From assembly GCA_963693005.1 (NCBI GenBank), contig OY843689.1:1-42685 (forward strand): 42,685 bases of DNA, written 5' to 3'. This DNA is from Bodonicaedibacter sp963693005 (GTDB lineage: Bacteria > Pseudomonadota > Alphaproteobacteria > UBA6184). Both the position numbers and the translations under genes were made by a program. Shown here one piece after another: positions 40,215-42,685 of this stretch (the first letter of the stretch is position 1; every line of letters begins with the position of its first letter). The notes beneath the pieces were generated by a model. It saw nothing but the letters and a program-made list of their open reading frames with translations. It had not been told where the DNA came from and did not search any database.

Positions 40215-42685
40215 CTACAGTTCGTCGATGACGATGTCCTTGATATTGACCGCCCCCGGCTGTGCCGCGTAAACACCACCAGACCGAACTCTCGCAGCGG
40301 ATGTGGACGGCGCTTGCTGGCCTTGCACGGCTTGCCCGACGTGATCTTTGACGGACAATGCCACTCGGGCGGCCCCGCGGATGCTGTGCGGAGTGAGGCT
40401 GCGTCGGACCTCTCCTTCACGGTCGCCCAGTAGCCGCGGCTCGTAGGGCTTGAGGGCCTCGAAGGGTGGCAGTAGGTGAGGCGAGCAGCGGGCCACATCA
40501 CGGCGTGTGAACTTCCGCCCCCGCGAGTTGAACTCTTGGACCAAGTGCCCCAGTTTTTGGGCGAAGTAGTGCCTCCAGCACTTCCACGCCACCTCGCGAG
40601 CCAGACACAGCACGAGCACCAGGAATACGACCATCCAGAAGACAGGGTGGACCAGCGCTCGGCGGGGAAGGCCATACCACAGAGAGAAGGCTTCTGTTTT
40701 CCACACTGCGAAGATGTTACCATACACACCGAGGAAGGCGAACCACACGATAACTGACCCGACGTTGATCAACGCGTTCACAGCTGTGTGGCACTGCGAC
40801 TCCAACGTAGCCTTACCAGTGACGACGAGGAGGGCACATGTGTAACAAGTGATCCCCGTCCCAACCATCCCCAGCGCTTGGCCATCGGTCGTCACCAGCG
40901 CTTCGGTCGTGAAGAGCGGGACGAAGAAGATCATGGCGCTGTGCATGATGGCGTTGGCGGTGTAGAGCCAGAAGGCGGTGGTGTTGAAGACGAGGTCCTT
41001 CATGCCATCGTGGTAGAGCTCCGGGAACATCTCCGTGGAGAGAAGCATCTCCGGGTCCACGTCGCGGTCGAAGATAGCAAGGGCGATGATGGGGTACGCG
41101 GTGAAGGCAACGTTCCAACCCGAAAGTGCCCACTGATCGTAGAGCGATTGTCCCGTCACAAGATTGAAGATAGCGAACCACATTTGGGTGAGAAACAACG
41201 TTACGTTCTTGTAGAAGCAGAAGAGAATGACCTTGCTGATCCGCCTGTAGGACATGCGGCCGTGCACCAGCAAGAGGCGCTGCAGAAAACGGAACTGCGC
41301 TACGCTATAGTCCGAAGCGCGAGCGGCTTGGAGACCTTCCAGCCCGCTGATCCCGACGCCGACGTGGGCCGCCTGGATCATGGAGACATCGTTGGCGCCG
41401 TCACCGATGGCCAGGGTGATGGCAGACATATGGTCTCGCACGAGTTTCACTACTTGCGCCTTCTGGAGAGGGGTCACGCGGCAGCAGATCACAGCGCGGC
41501 ACCGAGTGGCAAGCGCGAGGAAGAGCTCCGACTCCACCCGGATCTCGGTGTCGTCTTCCTGCGGGAGGAGGAGCTTCAGCTTGTCCGTTTGGATCACAAG
41601 GGCCAGGGACTGCCCGGAAGGGGCGTTCTTCGCGTCATCCAGGTACATCCGTAGCGCTTGCACGAGCTTGTCCGCTGGACATGTGTCGAAGGTAAAAAAT
41701 CCCATTTGATTGTCGAGGAGTGCACACGCGAATCCGATGTTGATCGCCGTCTCCTGCTTGTCACCAGTGAGCACCCAGATCTTGATCCCCGCCGTCGACA
41801 AGAGTTCAATGCTCGCTGGGACACCTGCCTGCAGCTTGTCCTCCACCGCAGTAGCACCGACTAGCTCCATGTTCGTCTCAATGAGCTCAGCAACATCAGC
41901 CATCTGCCGCTCGCGGTCCACGATGGCGCAGCTGGCATGATCGTACTTCTCGGCCCAGTCAGCGTACGTGGCTTCATCGAGGTCCACCTTTGCCAAGACA
42001 AGTGTCCGGAGACCATCAGCGGCGAAGGCCGTCAACCGCTTCTGTGTTTCGGCCTTGGCGTCGTCTCTCCCAGCCCGCAGCTTGTCCATGATGATGCTGT
42101 CCGCCCCCTTGCACAGCAGCATCAGCTTGCGGCTCTTTGGGTCGCGGCAGATGACGCTCATCCGCTTCCGGGCGGAGTCGAACTCGATCACTGTGTAGAT
42201 GTCCCACACCTGTACCTCCCCGTGCACGTGCAGCGTCACCGAGTTCTCCGTCCGCGCAACGAACGCGACACCGAGGTTCCGCATGGCAGTGACCAGGCAC
42301 CCTTCGTCGGGGGAAGCGGCTTGGTATCGGATGCCCCCTTCCTCGTTCTGCTCGGGGACCACGCCGTGACAGACAGCGATGAAGGTGAAGAAGAACTCGA
42401 GCTGGGCATGATTCGGTTGCGACAGCCAAGCGTTGTCAGAAATCCGAGAATCGTAGAAGCAAAGGCCGTCAACGGGCTGGAAGTCCGGAGGCCTGTCGTC
42501 TTCTAACACGCGTCCCTCACGGGCAGCGGCCGCACGGCCAATTTCCGTGGTCCCTGTTCCGTAGGATACAATCCGCTCGGTCGGGCCGTCGAACGAAGAG
42601 CACGTGAACTTGAGGAAGTCCATCATGTTGCATGTGAGCGTCCCCGTCTTGTCCGAGAAGATGTACTCCACCTGCCCGAGCTCCT
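40215..42685 (-). CDS. P4-type phospholipid-flippase ATPase, C-terminal part (truncated by window edge)
   Basis: The frame enters from the right edge at ELGQVEYIFSDKTGTLT, the phosphorylation site (Asp of DKTGT), and runs 823 residues to its stop. It shows the nucleotide-binding domain (YQAASPDEGCLVTAMRNLG; CKGADSIIMDKL), TGDKQETAINIGFACALLDN, CCRVTPLQKAQVVKLVRD and the hinge motif AIGDGANDVSMIQAAHVGVG then ISGLEGLQAARASDYSVAQF, which is specific to P4-ATPases. Six C-terminal spans follow. The first half (actuator domain and first four spans) lies outside the window. Flippases move aminophospholipids to the cytosolic leaflet at Golgi, endosome or plasma membrane, usually with a CDC50 partner, which is not seen here. 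The separation from the LRR gene is 54 bases. Confidence 0.95.
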   Translation of the reverse strand, partial: ELGQVEYIFSDKTGTLTCNMMDFLKFTCSSFDGPTERIVSYGTGTTEIGRAAAAREGRVLEDDRPPDFQPVDGLCFYDSRISDNAWLSQPNHAQLEFFFTFIAVCHGVVPEQNEEGGIRYQAASPDEGCLVTAMRNLGVAFVARTENSVTLHVHGEVQVWDIYTVIEFDSARKRMSVICRDPKSRKLMLLCKGADSIIMDKLRAGRDDAKAETQKRLTAFAADGLRTLVLAKVDLDEATYADWAEKYDHASCAIVDRERQMADVAELIETNMELVGATAVEDKLQAGVPASIELLSTAGIKIWVLTGDKQETAINIGFACALLDNQMGFFTFDTCPADKLVQALRMYLDDAKNAPSGQSLALVIQTDKLKLLLPQEDDTEIRVESELFLALATRCRAVICCRVTPLQKAQVVKLVRDHMSAITLAIGDGANDVSMIQAAHVGVGISGLEGLQAARASDYSVAQFRFLQRLLLVHGRMSYRRISKVILFCFYKNVTLFLTQMWFAIFNLVTGQSLYDQWALSGWNVAFTAYPIIALAIFDRDVDPEMLLSTEMFPELYHDGMKDLVFNTTAFWLYTANAIMHSAMIFFVPLFTTEALVTTDGQALGMVGTGITCYTCALLVVTGKATLESQCHTAVNALINVGSVIVWFAFLGVYGNIFAVWKTEAFSLWYGLPRRALVHPVFWMVVFLVLVLCLAREVAWKCWRHYFAQKLGHLVQEFNSRGRKFTRRDVARCSPHLLPPFEALKPYEPRLLGDREGEVRRSLTPHSIRGAARVALSVKDHVGQAVQGQQAPSTSAARVRSGGVYAAQPGAVNIKDIVIDEL

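Noticed and set aside
1..42685. A bacterial operon interpretation (short gaps, overlapping ATGA, one strand)
   Set aside because: Histone H2B, DHHC enzymes, TTLL, DPCD, a P4-ATPase and a PTS1-tailed enzyme are eukaryotic, and no ribosome-binding sites precede the starts.
1..42685. CRISPR arrays, insertion sequences, tRNA genes
   Set aside because: I searched by eye for regularly spaced repeats, transposase motifs and tRNA box sequences and found none that hold up.

Overview
This is a GC-rich, extremely compact nuclear segment of a unicellular eukaryote. Every gene I can support (30 plus one small uncertain one) reads from the minus strand, with no convincing introns and gaps mostly of 50-150 bases. 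A histone H2B, two DHHC acyltransferases, a tubulin-ligase-like enzyme, a P4 flippase, a cytochrome b5-fatty acid hydroxylase, DPCD and an IMPDH/GMP-reductase-family enzyme ending in Ser-Lys-Leu (peroxisome or glycosome signal) rule out a prokaryote. One-way gene arrays, missing introns, a possible glycosomal purine enzyme and a short AG-ending motif before every start codon fit a flagellate with polycistronic transcription and spliced-leader trans-splicing. Euglenozoa (kinetoplastid or diplonemid relatives) is the best guess; the exact lineage is inference.

Layout, left to right (the reverse of transcription). 1-5.1 kb: start of a TPR-like protein, a coiled-coil protein, a protein with a TCP10/CPAP-like C-terminal repeat, two tandem paralogous small Cys/His-tailed proteins, an unknown protein and a possible 81-residue protein. 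5.4-10.6 kb: the IMPDH/GMPR-family enzyme with a repeat array just past its stop, a frameshifted O-fucosyltransferase-like protein, a TTLL enzyme and a single-span membrane protein. 10.7-17.6 kb: a 2293-residue polytopic class III nucleotidyl cyclase. 17.7-24.5 kb: an unknown protein, two tandem DHHC enzymes, a WD40-like protein, a 106-residue protein, an alpha/beta hydrolase with Asn at the nucleophile position, a small coiled-coil protein and histone H2B. 24.7-31.5 kb: a class V PLP enzyme, a type I membrane protein, a TFxP-repeat protein and a secretory SET-like protein. 31.6-36.7 kb: a ZIP transporter, DPCD, a fatty acid 2-hydroxylase, an Mpv17-family protein and an LRR-dual-specificity phosphatase. 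36.8-42.7 kb: a large LRR protein and the C-terminal part of a P4-ATPase.

The genes do not form one pathway, as expected of a housekeeping polycistron. There is a flagellum/cytoskeleton flavour (DPCD, TTLL, TFxP repeats, TCP10-like repeat) and a membrane/lipid flavour (P4-ATPase, fatty acid hydroxylase, DHHC pair, ZIP, Mpv17).

The most striking signal is between the genes: nearly every ATG lies 1-12 bases after an AG preceded by GTTG or a close variant, most often in the form GTTGYnnnnCAG-CG-ATG. I used this motif to choose starts. Start positions are therefore partly inferred from the motif and partly from family alignment, and only ATG starts were accepted.
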